From positions 11,758,604-11,822,603 of the forward strand of contig NC_065404.1 in NCBI RefSeq assembly GCF_024362695.1: 64,000 nt of DNA. The letters run 5' to 3'. Each line of letters starts with the position of its first letter. The first letter of the stretch is position 1. The notes under the pieces are model-generated. The model saw only the letters and a program-made list of their open reading frames with translations. It searched no databases and was not told the origin of the DNA. Of this stretch, positions 34,741 to 46,700 are shown one piece after another. The position numbers and the translations under genes are program-made. This stretch comes from Pectinophora gossypiella (lineage: Eukaryota > Arthropoda > Insecta > Lepidoptera > Gelechiidae).

Positions 34741-36109
34741 TTCCTCGTCAAATAACATTAAATTGAATTATTTTTACATTTTTTATAAATTTTTGCACAG
34801 TTTTTATTTTGATAGCTCCCTCAACAACAAAATAAAGATACTCGTATGTGAACGAAACATTCTTTGCAATTCTAATCACAGCATCTTATTCCTCGCCTGC
34901 CACTCAAGGGATCGGGGGCGCTAACTTCACCGAATTAGGTGAATTGATTTGTTGAAATTAATTAAATGTTAGTGATTAACGAACGCGCGAGCCAAACATA
35001 AAGTATAAACTTGCATCAATCACTAGTTCAATCAATTCGATTTGATTAAAGTCTACACTATTAGGTAGGTAGAGTAAAGTTGAAGCGTCTGATCATTTAT
35101 TCGAGTAAATCAGGCATACAATTAGGTAGAGCCGGGCGATATTCCGGGCAGAGGAACGTCTTATTGAAACTAATGTTGCAGCTTCGGAGGCTGATCTTGT
35201 GAAAAATTGCTGCGGTGAATCCTCGCGCCGCGCCGTCTCCTATCGCTCGGCTTACACATAATTGAGTTATAGGCACGGAAACCAGTTTTTGCGGTTCACG
35301 TCGAGGCTTTCCCATCGGAACGAGAAATAATATTTCATCCAATTCTACCTTAATATGCTCACATCAGACGCAATGAGAATATGAGAAACGTAATGCAACG
35401 CTGTCTCGTCTTGGAGGCGACACTTTCAATTCAAAAATTCAAAAGTATTTTTCAACATTGGCTTACAAAGTTTGCGCTTTTTGAACGTCAAAAATTAAGT
35501 TACATAGCTGTCTGTAGCTGTAACAAATGTAACTAGCTGTAAAACTACTACCACATCGGAATCTGTAACGCTAAGGGAAAGACGTGGCCAAATAACCTCC
35601 CAGCACAGGGCCCTAGTCCTGTTGTTTCATGTTTTCCTTTCCTTTTTTTTTAATTTCCATGAACGTACCTAAAACAGTTAGTTTCATGAGAATACGAAAC
35701 TATTATACGAATGACGATGATACGGAAGTACTCGCGGAACAAAGTTTACTTACCAATTGTTTTGCGAGAGACGAATCTAAGTAGGTACTTTCAACCAAAA
35801 AAATATCCTTCCAAATGCAAAAGTAGAGCCAGAAGAGGAAATCTTTAATTCAAATTATGATGAGTACACGCGGTCTGGTTGCGACAAAAGGCGGGGTTGT
35901 GAAGAGGAGAGCAATGACGGGAAAAGGACGAATTTGTTCAACCGGACACTAATCCCAGACCATGCTCCGGGCCTAGGGCTGCAAAACATATCCACAAGCA
36001 TGATATGATACGCTTCCAGGATTCAATAAATAAGTATCTACATACTTACTTCGAATAAAAAACCTTTTTCTTGGCGAAATATGTATATTATTGCTTAAAA
36101 CATAGAACA
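34741..36109. other. Intergenic
   Basis: Nothing recognised; 35100-35345 is moderately GC-richer than its surroundings but shows no coding pattern I trust. Confidence 0.4.
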
Positions 36110-36280
36110 TGTTTAGCTACTCGTCTTTCCGGGCATGTCATAAAATCCGACATAGGGATTGGTATCCTTTCCAACATATTGGGACTTTCTATCAACAATG
36201 GATGCAAGTTAACTTTGATTCCTTGTGGCTCTGCCCACCCCATTACGGATTACGTGCGTGAGTTTATGTATGTATTATAA
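36110..36280 (+). mobile_element. Repeat E copy (internally deleted)
   Basis: CTTTCCGGGCATGTCATAAA joins directly to CAATGGATGCAAGTTAACTT and CCACCCCATTACGGATTACG, ending in TATGTATGT. The middle of the family consensus is missing. Confidence 0.75.
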
Positions 36281-37002
36281 TATTAGATATCTACTAACCG
36301 AGTAGAATAATCAATTCTGTTCTTTAGAATTCCGTTTTTTAGACGTGACTTATAATAGTTTTGGCTTGGATGACATTCACTCAAACATCCGTGTTGGTCT
36401 ATTCATTCACTATTAGGCTGGAACTTTTATATCCGTGGCTTTGATAAGTATGTTATTGCTTTATTTTATGTTTTTCAACTAAAATAGTGATTACGTTAGT
36501 TGTTTGTTGAAATTTTGGCACAGATAATATCTTATCTAACATGCCATCCCTATGTATGCGCCATTAGATTTCGCTCTATTCATGAACATACGAAACTGAC
36601 TCAATCAAACGAAACTATTTCAGTTTAAATTATCCCTAAATCCTTAAACTTAAAATGTTAATAATCCAAAACCGACCCTTTCCGAAACGTATCTTCGTAA
36701 GCTCTAACTAAATAACTCTTCAGATATTTGTCCTGGTTAACAAGGAAAGATAGTGGGTAATAAAAGGGAATAATCCTAATTTGCCGCAATATTACACAAA
36801 GCCTACCTACACTACTCAAATAAATAAGAGGCATCGGTCGGAAATTCAATACGTAGGTTGAGGTAGTCATCTCACAAAGAAACGCAGAGCTGTAAATAAT
36901 TTCAGTATTAAGTATACTGTTTCATGCTCTACATGTTCTTTAAACATACTTTTTTACCCAGAAACAAAATGTGTGAATAAAATATCAAAATGCATTCACT
37001 TG
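36281..37002. other. Intergenic downstream of the oxidase gene
   Basis: Nothing recognised. Confidence 0.4.
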
Positions 37003-37008
37003 TTTATT
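37003..37008 (-). terminator. Polyadenylation signal of the oxidase gene
   Basis: AATAAA on the minus strand, 124 bases past the stop codon. Plausible position; not proven. Confidence 0.5.
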
Positions 37009-37131
37009 CTGTTATTTACTTACTTTATACACTATAATTTAATTGCCACCAAAATTCGAATTCCATTGCAAATGTAACAAAGAAAGCACAACCTAATTTT
37101 AGAGACATATTTCTAATCCTAATCGAATATT

Positions 37132-38491
37132 CTAATTTTTAGCTACGCATCTCTTCGGAACTGGCTTCTTTATCAGCTCAGGTTCTTTCATAGGGAGTGG
37201 TGGCCCCTCGAACTTTACAGTCATTTGGACAATCCTCTCAGCTTCTCGTACGCCACTTATTCGTGCCCCTGACACGGTGGCATAATGTCCCGGCACAGTA
37301 GCTTCCCCGGCGAACAGGAGAACAGGTGGCACTGGCTCACTCGGCCCCGGCAGTGGGCAGGCTAATGCACGCTGAGCATCACCATTCGTACACTCAAACT
37401 CACAAGAATAAGCACCTAGATAAAATTGATCTGATGCCCAAAACGACCTCAATATAGACGACGGATAAGGCACACCACAGCCAGTCACAACACGTAACAC
37501 GTCTGTTATACCTTCAGCTACATCTTTATCGCACAGGCGTTCCATATTTGAAGCTTCCTCTCCTATCACCCAAGCGCACATCACGTGCTGGCTATTAGGT
37601 ACGATTTCTATAGCCGTGATTCCTCTAGTCCAATCAGAGCGACTGCACAGTTCCTGACAATAGAATTTGAAATTTAAGTTTGTCCGTTGCCAGTACCAAA
37701 AGGGTCGACAGTACTCCATGTATACTTTATTGCAGTAACCGAATCCAAGGCATCGTATCGCATCCATTTTAGACGCCGGCAGTGCTGGACAGAACATTTT
37801 TGCCGCATTTTTAGCCAAAACGCCAAGTGATACCGTTATGACAACATAATCTGCTAGGTATTCTTCTCCGTCAGTGGTCTTTACACTGGCTCTGTAACCA
37901 GTTTTTTGAGAGGTTCCCCAGTAAATACAGCCCACTCGTTTGTTATATTTTATATTGCCGTCTGGAATTGTACGCATTAATGGGGCTAGAATGCCGAGGA
38001 GCCCTAGAGGGACGCGAACCTCCCCGCCAGGCATGTTCATGTAGCAGCCCGTGTTATCGGCACAGAGCATGGCAGTGTCGTCGCCGCAACGGGCGCACAG
38101 CATGTGGCTCAATCCGAACATTATTCGGGCTGCGTCGTGTTGTTGGTCGTCAGGAAACTCATGTAACTCCTGTTGAATTCGTAAGCTCAAGAAATTTATG
38201 AGAGATCCATGTTGTTTGTTGCCTCCGAGACAATATATGGCCGCGGCTTCTTGTTCTATTTGGCGAAATTTCTGGTACGCAACGATCGTTGGTGGGTAAG
38301 GCATTCTGCCGCAGGTGACACGATTGAATAGTCCACGTGCATGGAGGGCGGCTGGCACTCCGGGTCGTGGTGGGTCCTCAGTGGCGGACATGTTGAATAC
38401 AGGGTGAGTGGAGCAGTTATCCTGCTTCCAGTGGGCACCGAGCTCTGCTACAATGTCGCCAAGCCAGCTCGAGTGGATGCGGCCACCTGGT
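37132..38491 (-). CDS. Oxidase terminal exon
   Basis: Acceptor TTTTCAG|ACCAGG at 38492/38491, completing an Arg codon across the junction. Encodes the substrate-binding domain and the C-terminal FAD motif, and ends with TAG at 37134-37132. Confidence 0.92.
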
Positions 38492-38982
38492 CTGAAAAGA
38501 GATGATGATAATCAATACTCAATTTTTTTATTAAAAATAAAATGATTTTGGATTATTGATGCTGTTGCAACGGAACCGATAATTAAGGGTCCTATCAGAC
38601 AGAGAACGGTCAAGCTTTAAGTTTTCCGCGTTTGCTTTCTATACTCACTGTGTTGTATTCTGCTATGTGGTACACTCGATAAAAGCTTAAGAACTGTAGG
38701 TACTGACCTTCCATTGCCTTCGAGGACAACAAAATTAGTGATGCCTTTGTCTACGAGCCTGGCGGCGGTGGAGAGACCAGCCATGCCCGCACCTACGATG
38801 ACGACACGTGGCTGCGCGTACGACTGCTCAGGGTCGCACGGGTCCACGGCAGCTATCCCGCGCTCGTACATGTCTGGTTTGCAGTCGTACACTACTTCTG
38901 GTTTATTTGGTTTAGATACCGGTGGCGGCTTCTTTTTTTCTGATTTCCTATTAGATGAGATGATGATGAGTGGTGAGGTCAT
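37132..38982 (-). CDS. Polyamine/spermine oxidase-like flavin amine oxidase gene
   Basis: Joined exons 38708-38982 and 37132-38491 give about 544 residues, near the usual 500-550 for the family. Residues 58-75 (RVVIVGAGMAGLSTAARL) form the FAD-binding GxGxxG Rossmann motif. The exon junction rebuilds NGRPGGRIHS, the conserved GGR segment. FWASDQFYLGAYS and LLFAGEATVPGHYATVSGA near the C-terminus are the second FAD-contact motifs. The family oxidises spermine, spermidine or their acetylated forms, giving H2O2 and an aminoaldehyde. Whether this one is SMOX-like or PAOX-like cannot be told. The C-terminus (VAKN) lacks a peroxisomal SKL-type signal. The first 55 residues are a Lys/Pro-rich extension. 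A further upstream coding exon is possible (39088-39155). Confidence 0.92.
38708..38982 (-). CDS. Oxidase exon with FAD-binding motif
   Basis: Encodes residues 1-91 plus two bases of codon 92. The donor is GGAAG|GTCAGT at 38708/38707; the intron is 38492-38707 (216 bp). If the upstream exon is used, this exon extends to 38986. Confidence 0.9.
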
Positions 38983-39087
38983 TAGACTTGAAACTTGTAT
39001 GTAAGTATAAGTATAATAATATATATCATATCAAAGAAGCCTGTACGTTGTTCTATATAATTTTCTTTTTAACGTAAACTTACTTAC

Positions 39088-39155
39088 CATCTTTTTGATG
39101 TTCTGGGCGGACACCGCGCCAGAGAAGCAAATAACTTTAAACTAGAATTTTTCAT
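39088..39155 (-). CDS. Possible 5' coding exon of the oxidase gene
   Basis: An ATG at 39155 opens 22 codons (MKNSSLKLFASLARCPPRTS...) ending at a strong donor, GATG|GTAAGTAAG. Joining to an acceptor CAAG|TCTAATG at 38986 (101-bp intron) keeps the frame and places two codons before the Met at 38982. The peptide is basic and weakly amphipathic, like a mitochondrial or other targeting segment. If used, the protein is about 568 residues. The acceptor has a poor pyrimidine tract, so this is a candidate only. Confidence 0.45.
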
Positions 39156-39989
39156 ATTTTATGTCCAATAAATGTTCTGGTTTCAATTACTGTAATATTT
39201 TATTGATAAACATGTCGTATTCAAATACCTGACGTTGTCAGGAAAGTCATTTTCTTTATAATAATAACATTACAAACTTCTTAGTTGATCTGCGATGCAC
39301 TTTTCTTCTAGGTATTCTTTTTGGGAACTTCCAAGTGACTTCAATCATTATTAAAGGTCTACCAGAATCTGATGCCATAAAAAAAGTAAAAAAATATTGA
39401 TTTTCCTATGGTAATGTGAAACTGTCTCCTGTCAAGTCAAAGTACATGTTTTGTCAACAATACTGAGATTTCCCAAAGATTCCTTGAAATTATTCTAAAT
39501 TTCGTAAGAATATCGAAAAATTTGTAAGGATAAACAGTAGCACAAAACTATTGTATAAGTACTTTATGTAATGTCCTTATTGTCCGTCATAGGTAAAAAA
39601 AAGTATCAAGACGTTTTCATCCAATTACCCGAGTTTTGCTTACTATAGAAATTGTATTTCTCCATTTGCCATTAGATTCTGGTACACCTATAGTTCTATC
39701 CATGGACCTCTGTGATTCTATCCCGGTCCGCTGGCGGCCCGTGTTGCTCTACGGTTCCATCGAATGGCCAGTAGGTATATAAACAGTATCAAAATTAATA
39801 CAGGAGTGGCAGCGGGTTATCTCAATGATTACTAGTTATTACATTCTCTCAGGCTAATGAAGTACTAGTAGTATCAACTATTCCAGAGGCCTTTGGCGGC
39901 TCCATAATAACCCTGATACCAAGATTGATGAGGTTGATAATTCACTTCACAACCGATATAAGAATGAAGTACTGACCGTTGAGTTATGT
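39156..39989. other. Intergenic between oxidase and DPP4-like genes
   Basis: Holds a SINE-B2 3' fragment at about 39893-39965 (CCCTGATACCAAGATTGATG). The oxidase promoter should lie here, but no core element was recognised. Confidence 0.5.
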
Positions 39990-40276
39990 ATCATCATCAC
40001 CAGCCCATTAACGTCCCCACTGCTGGGGCACGGGCCTTCCCTATGGATGGATAGGGAAGATCGGGCCACCACGCAGGCCCAATGCGGATTAGTGGTTATT
40101 AACGACTGCTAATGCAGCCGGGACCAACGAATTAACGTGCCTTCCGAAGCACGGAGGAACTCGAGATGAAGACTTTTTTTTTGTGGTCACCCATCCTATG
40201 ACCGGCCTTTGCGGAAGTTGCTTTACTTCAACAGTCGCAGACCGAGCGCGTTTACCGCTGCGCCACCGAGCTCCTC
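39990..40276 (-). mobile_element. SINE-A copy A4
   Basis: Inverted copy with GGTCACCCATCCTATGACCG and the head CGCTGCGCCACCGAGCTCCT. It lies between the two genes, about 0.35 kb past the end of the DPP4-like coding region. Confidence 0.9.
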
Positions 40277-40508
40277 CTAAAAGTTTATATATATATAAAA
40301 GTAAATAAAACAATATAACAGCATGACGCCTGTATCCTCGAAGGGTAGGCAGAGGTATAATATTACACCTATTCCTCGCCAGCTACGTTTAAGTTCCATG
40401 TAATATGGGGCGCGTCTATTGCCATCAATCGGGCACTAATCCTGGAAACCACGTGATGTCAATTATCATTATAAAACAAATGTAATATAAAACTAAAATA
40501 AGGTTATA

Positions 40509-40514
40509 TTTATT
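40509..40514 (-). terminator. Polyadenylation signal of the DPP4-like gene
   Basis: AATAAA on the minus strand about 115 bases beyond the stop codon. Confidence 0.5.
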
Positions 40515-40628
40515 AAACATTCAATATTATGCTTAATGTAAACAAGGGTCTTAGAGATCACGGCAGCACACGTCAAGCGTTCATTTCGAGTCACAAATTA
40601 CACCTCTTTTGGTATTGCGAGTTTGGGT

Positions 40629-40721
40629 TTATGAATTGAAACATTCCGTCCAGAAGTGATCCAATGTGTGGTAGAAGTGTCGACTGACACCCAGCAGCGA
40701 ATGGGTCTCGTCGGTGTAACT
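40629..40721 (-). CDS. Dpp4: DPP4-like terminal exon with catalytic His
   Basis: Acceptor TTTTTCAG|AGTTAC in phase 0, so the junction reads EQM-SYTDETHSLLG, with the catalytic His. Ends FWTECFNS then TAA (40631-40629). Confidence 0.93.
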   Translation of the reverse strand, partial: SYTDETHSLLGVSRHFYHTLDHFWTECFNS

Positions 40722-43700
40722 CTGAAAAAGAAAACTTTAAAGTTAATAACTTCTTCTATCGTATGGGTTGTGTGGTGAATTACCAACCCCATCAACCCTG
40801 GTGCAAGGATCATCTTACTTTGCCTGTAATTTTCTGACAAAATCAGGCATTACAAAGTGATTTTTGTGATATGTCCCCTCCGGGATTCGAACCCGGGACC
40901 TCCGGATCGTGAGCGCAACGCGCAACCACTGGACCACGGAGGCCGTTCTTATTCGGAAAAAGGTTTTAAAAAACGCAGTATATGAATTTAAATAAACAGA
41001 AAGAGTTATCGAAAACAGTCTAGTGTTTGAGTAATAATAAGTTGAACAGAATGTCGTCGTATAAAATACGTAAGTTTCTTTCGAACGACCTGATGTTGGA
41101 AGGATCACAATGGCGCACAAATTATGGTTAAACGATTCAAATTACGAGTAGCCTCATAACTAACGAATGCAAAATCTGATTAAATTCGAGACAGAGTTAC
41201 GTCATTTCAACAATTTAATTTAGAAAATGTTCTGATAAAGTATTTATTTATCTTTATCGTCCATTGATATTTAATTTCGAACGCCCAAACACTTTAGTAA
41301 CAGAAAACACAAAGATATTCAATCCCGTAGATAGACGGTTGTGAGAATTTCCAGCTCGAATCCTGTTTTAATAGAATTTCTCAAGCGCACACCTAGCCAA
41401 ATTGTTCTCGATACTGCAAACGGTATAACATTCTCCGTTTAACAAAATGTAACAACCATTACTCCTAAACTTGTACCTGCGTTATTTTAAGTACTTATAC
41501 AGCTTCCTGTACATACATAACCTGGGGACTTAAAATGTCCACTTCGAAGCAATTCATCTAAGAAAACAATATTTGACATTTGTTTGCATTGCGCACTTAA
41601 TTTTATATGCGCAAATGTCAAATTGCAATATTGCTTTCTTAGATGAATTGCTTCGATGTGACCCCCCTGGACAGTAGTTACAGGTTTTTGTTCTGATAAC
41701 TTGAACACCCTCGTCTAGGGCATCGTCTGGGGCACAGCTGAAAGTCAGCGAGCTGACGTCCCATTTTAGAAATAAGGTTTAATTATTACTAGATATACCT
41801 AGTTATCTAAAAAAAATGATTTCTATTCTATTCTATTTTTCTTGTCTACAAAAAAATGCGAAAATTTCTTTGTGGCACAAGTGACTTATTAACCCTGGTT
41901 TGGTAATGTCAAATGTTTGTAATTTACTTAATTTTTATGACTAGGTAGAGACTTGTAATTACCCTTTAGTTAATATCTGCTAATTATTTTAGAAAATGTA
42001 TAAGTAAATAAATATCCATCGGAAGGTGAACTAACTACACATACCTCACCGAGCTTTTTGTCAGACCAAGGTGATAGGTGATGAACCGTATCGCCGTCTA
42101 TTATGGGCAAACCAACTGTGTTAATGAAAACACAGTAAGTAACTGTTTTTATACCACAGAATAAATATATACACTTGTGCAAATTAAATTTGCGTACAGT
42201 GACAAACTCAAATGATTGAATACAAGGTCTAAGTTGCAACCGATATCAATCTATGTCATACCATCTGCTCAAAAGCGATATCAGCCCGCTGCAATACTTT
42301 AGCCAGCTGCAGGCTATGCTGGTAGTGCACGTTGTCGTCCCCCGTGCCGTGGACCAGCAGGAACTTGCGCCCGCGCAGCTTCTCCGCTGACGCCATTAGG
42401 TCCGAGCGCTGGTAGCCAATAGCATTCTCTACAGGAGTGTCCATGTAACGCTCCGTGTATATTGAATCTGTGATCAAAATTGAGGGGTAGGTAAATACTA
42501 AGGTAATGTAGGAGGAATTCTAATATATATATACTACATTACACACAAATAGAGTATGAGTTACAATAATTGATCAATAATTCAATAAATGGTCTTTTGA
42601 CGATCTTACATTGAAAATATTATATTTTTAGATGAACATTTTCAAGAGACTCGCTCATATGCAACCCGATTGTCGTGTGCTGTCAACCTAATTCTGTCGG
42701 GTTATTGGTCAATATACATTTTTAAAGGGTTTTTTTTTAATTTCTGCCTAAAATTAACGTGTGTTCCATAAATTTTTGCCTGTCGATTACCCGTCCCTTG
42801 ACAAAAAAAAATACAGGTATAACTTAAAATAAAATTAGATGGTGTGTACAGGAATAAACACCAATATTAGGTGCCAGAAGTAGCCCTAATGAGAAGTAGC
42901 CCTAGTGAGAAGAAGCCCAAGTGAGAAGTAGCCAAAATGAGAAGTAGCCAAAATGAGAAGTTACCATAATGAGAAGTTACCATAATGAGAAGTTACCATA
43001 ATGAGAAGTAGTCCATTAGCGAGTCGGTTGCCATAATGAGAATTAGCCCTAATGCGCCTAAACCCTTAAAAGAAAGGGTTCCATCGTGGTGGAATTCTGC
43101 GGCTTCGGTACCCACGATCATAAGCTTTCAATAGCACTCAAATTTCAAGTAACTATAAAATATTATGAACAAAAATCATATAACCTTTTGCTAGCTCTTA
43201 CTCGTATAGGCACTCATAGTTAATCAAAACTATGCTCTAGCTCCAGGTTTGTAGGTTTACTAAAGAAGCAATCTCTTTAATGGAAAATTTCCATTCTGAT
43301 CGATCACCTGTTTAGAATGGATTGAACGGCACCGCAGCGTAATATTAATTCTCTTGGTACTTTAATGTAATAACTTGCTCCACTAGTTTTGTGTCTGTAG
43401 TAAATACGTAGGGTGTTAGTGGCATCTTAACAAACACTGAGGGGAATGATTCAGACCATGATTCTGAAATAATATCATGTGGAATTTGCCGTCACAAAAT
43501 TTATGTTTTTGTTTTGTGTTTTTTTTAATTATTTTCAATTCTATACTTTTGCGACGAAAAAAATTCCACTTGATATTAACTCAGAATCTGAATCCTTCTC
43601 AGTTTTTGTTACGGTGTCACTAACACCCATACGTACTTGTATGGATACTCGTACCTGTACGCACTTGTACGGGGTGTAATGTAAGTGACATCGTAACAAA

Positions 43701-46700
43701 TACAGAGAGGGATGATTCAGACCATGATTCTGAGTTAATATCAAGTAGAATTTTGCGGGATGATGCGAGCTGGTTATTGATGATATGAAATATTTAGGCA
43801 ATCGAAAAAGAAATACCATAATACAGCCAAGACGTAACAGGGGCGACCGCGGCACCACAGGCTATCGTCTTCTTATCGTCCAAAATAAGCATCATGGTAG
43901 TAGCAAAACCTCCATAGCTCCATCCCCACACTCCAACGCGATTGGGGTCAATGAACGAATACATGTTCAACAGCTGTCTGTAAATATAAACACGATTTAC
44001 CTATATTTACACATACGATTCAATCTCACAAGAAACTCTACAGTAATTAAGTCAATACACATTGTCGGTAAATGATAGTGGCCCCGATTCCTGGACACAC
44101 CGCCTAATTTTATTTTAAGTTATATCCGTCATTTTCATATCCGTCGAAAAGGAAAGGGACGGATGATTCACAGCTCTTAATTTTAGGAAGAATGAGTAAA
44201 TTTATGTGTCGGTTTATTGACTGATGTAAAATTTTTAGACGGTTGGTTTAGATTTGTGCTTAAAATTGACGTGTGTTCCATAAATTTTATGCTTGTCGAT
44301 TACCCGTCCCTTTCCTTTTCGGCGGATAAGAAAATGACAGATATAACTTAAAATAAAATTAGATGGTATTTACAGGAATTAGCACCAATGTCTGTGCGAT
44401 TTTGAATATAATTATGTAAGTAAGTAACTGAATGAATAAGGTCTCTCAGTTTTCACATGATTGAACTCTGTGATTGTATAACATACATACATAAGCTCAC
44501 GATCTCGACTATATCCGAATGGTAGTCAGAGGTACAGTCATGAGCAATATAATGTACCCACTTCAGGACTCTGTCGCACTAACATATTTGACATTTAGTG
44601 AGACTTCCAGTGTAATTTGTCAAAAAGCATCATGTGACATGGTACCAAAGTGTATGCATATTGATGCTCGTGACCGTACATCCATCGCAAGATGAACTAA
44701 GTATCATACTTCACAGCCTTCTGTCAGAAGTCAGTCAGAAGAAAATGACGTGGTGGGATAGCACAAAGATAAACATAACAAATACTTATAGCTTAATGGA
44801 ATTACTCAGTGCAGGCGTGCTCCATATAAAAGAGACAAAAGATTTTTCTAAACCGACAAAACAGGTCAGGTCAGATGAAAGACATCAGCGGCCTTATTGC
44901 TAATTAGCAATTTCTTCCAGTCAACCGGGTAAATACGTTCCATGAATAAACTTAGATATTTCATGCTGTTTAATAATACGTCGATGAACATCTCTTGTTG
45001 TTATACAAACTTTATGCACATGACTGGAGAGGCGAAAATTATTTATTTTCTCATTATTCTACATAAAAACACATTGCGTGATTTGTATTGACATGACGAC
45101 ATCCCTGAGAGTAGCAATCGTCACCTGATAGCAGCCAGAGTGTCGGTGACCTCCACAGTGCCCAGAGCCTTGTTGATGGCAAACAGAGCCTCCACGCCCA
45201 TAACTCCGGACCCTCGCACGTCTATGGACGCCGAGATGAAACTCCGGTTTGTCGCTAAGTACGTAGTGTAGTACTCTGAAAAGGATAAATTAGAAGAGTT
45301 AAATATTATTACGGATGTTACTTATTGAATAAACGATAACAAAACATATCTTAATAAAAATATTATGTACTAATTTATTTATTTATGTATAAAAGGTACA
45401 CCAACAGCTTATATAATAAAACATTAAATAATATAAAAGTTACATCAGGAATTGGACTGTTATATAAAAGCCAATTATATTGCAATGTAAGACAACGGAA
45501 TCGTTTAGGTAGACAACTAACTTATACAAATATAATTGTACAGATAATTTAAAAAATTGAACTTGAATTTATGCTGGAGGATAATAATATAAATATTTAT
45601 AAATTATATCTTTATGCTGCCCAAGCGAATTGAAAAATAAGTCAATATTACTAATTGCAGATTTAAGGGTATTTCATGTGAACAATTTTTTTCAAATTGG
45701 ATTTGGAAAAAACTGATTATCCACAGCAAATGTTATGATGACTCACTGACGACTACTCCTTACTTCAGACAGGCAGCTGAGCAAGACTAATGGCTTAACA
45801 TGTTTTGTGAACCACAGAATCATCTTATATTCGAATAATCAGTTTACTCAGCCTGCAATTTCCTCACCAATGTAACAATCGATAAAATTTTAATCTACTG
45901 TTGAATAGAAAATAGTCGACCGGCCCTATCTCGACTGATACATCACTATAGGAATGAACATCACAAGACTAGGTTCTGTACCTTGACAGATTTATTTCGT
46001 ACCGCGCATAGAAGCTATTGTAAAATGTTATCTAAGTATATTGAAACATACTCGACATCAGTAATTGTACTAAACTAGTCGTTCTGTCTAATAGTACCTA
46101 CCTAAATCATAATTGTCCTTAACTCTGGTGGTACCAGGGCCCGAGTACACTCTCACTACCATGGGATACTTCTCATTCTTCTTCACCTCTGGCGGTAGTA
46201 GCAGCTTGATATGCGCCACCAGGTCATCTCCCAGAGGGATCTTGTTGAACAGAACCATCGGCAACTCGTATTGCGACAGTTTGTCCGTCAGACGTTTATT
46301 CTCTTTGACTAGTTTTAAGGTGTCTGTCTATAAATAGAAGGTATAAAAATTAGGTTGTTTTGCAATGTTATCCTAGTTACTAGTACCTATCTGTAGTTAC
46401 TTCAAATCATTTTTATGGGTAGCTTCATCTAAAACTTGATGCAATAGAAGGTTGGTGATACATGCTTTATGCAAAAGACATCAACGGAAGCACTTTTGTT
46501 ATTCGTAGTATGCGCAGTTGTTGTCTTGAGCATTTGATCTTGAAAATAATAAAGAAGTAAAATTTGTGACGGCGTTAGGTATAGGAAATAATCTCTGGAA
46601 CTAGATACTGAATCGAAAGTCAAGTCTGAAAATTTGTTAAACATAAAGAGATATTCGACTTTTATCAATACCAAATATACTTCAAGACCATTTAGGAACA

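Noticed and set aside
34158..34924. Long open frames on both strands of the GC-rich island (up to 238 codons)
   Set aside because: Open simultaneously in several frames, composed of Ala/Arg/Pro/His from GC-rich codons, and no family resemblance; GC-rich DNA has few stops.
38256..38438. Small overlapping minus-strand frame
   Set aside because: Shadow of the oxidase terminal exon in another frame.
42873..43050. CRISPR-like regular repeat
   Set aside because: Units are adjacent without spacers; a minisatellite in an intron of an animal gene.
43785..44075. 96-codon plus-strand frame
   Set aside because: It is the complement of the DPP4-like exon carrying the catalytic Ser.
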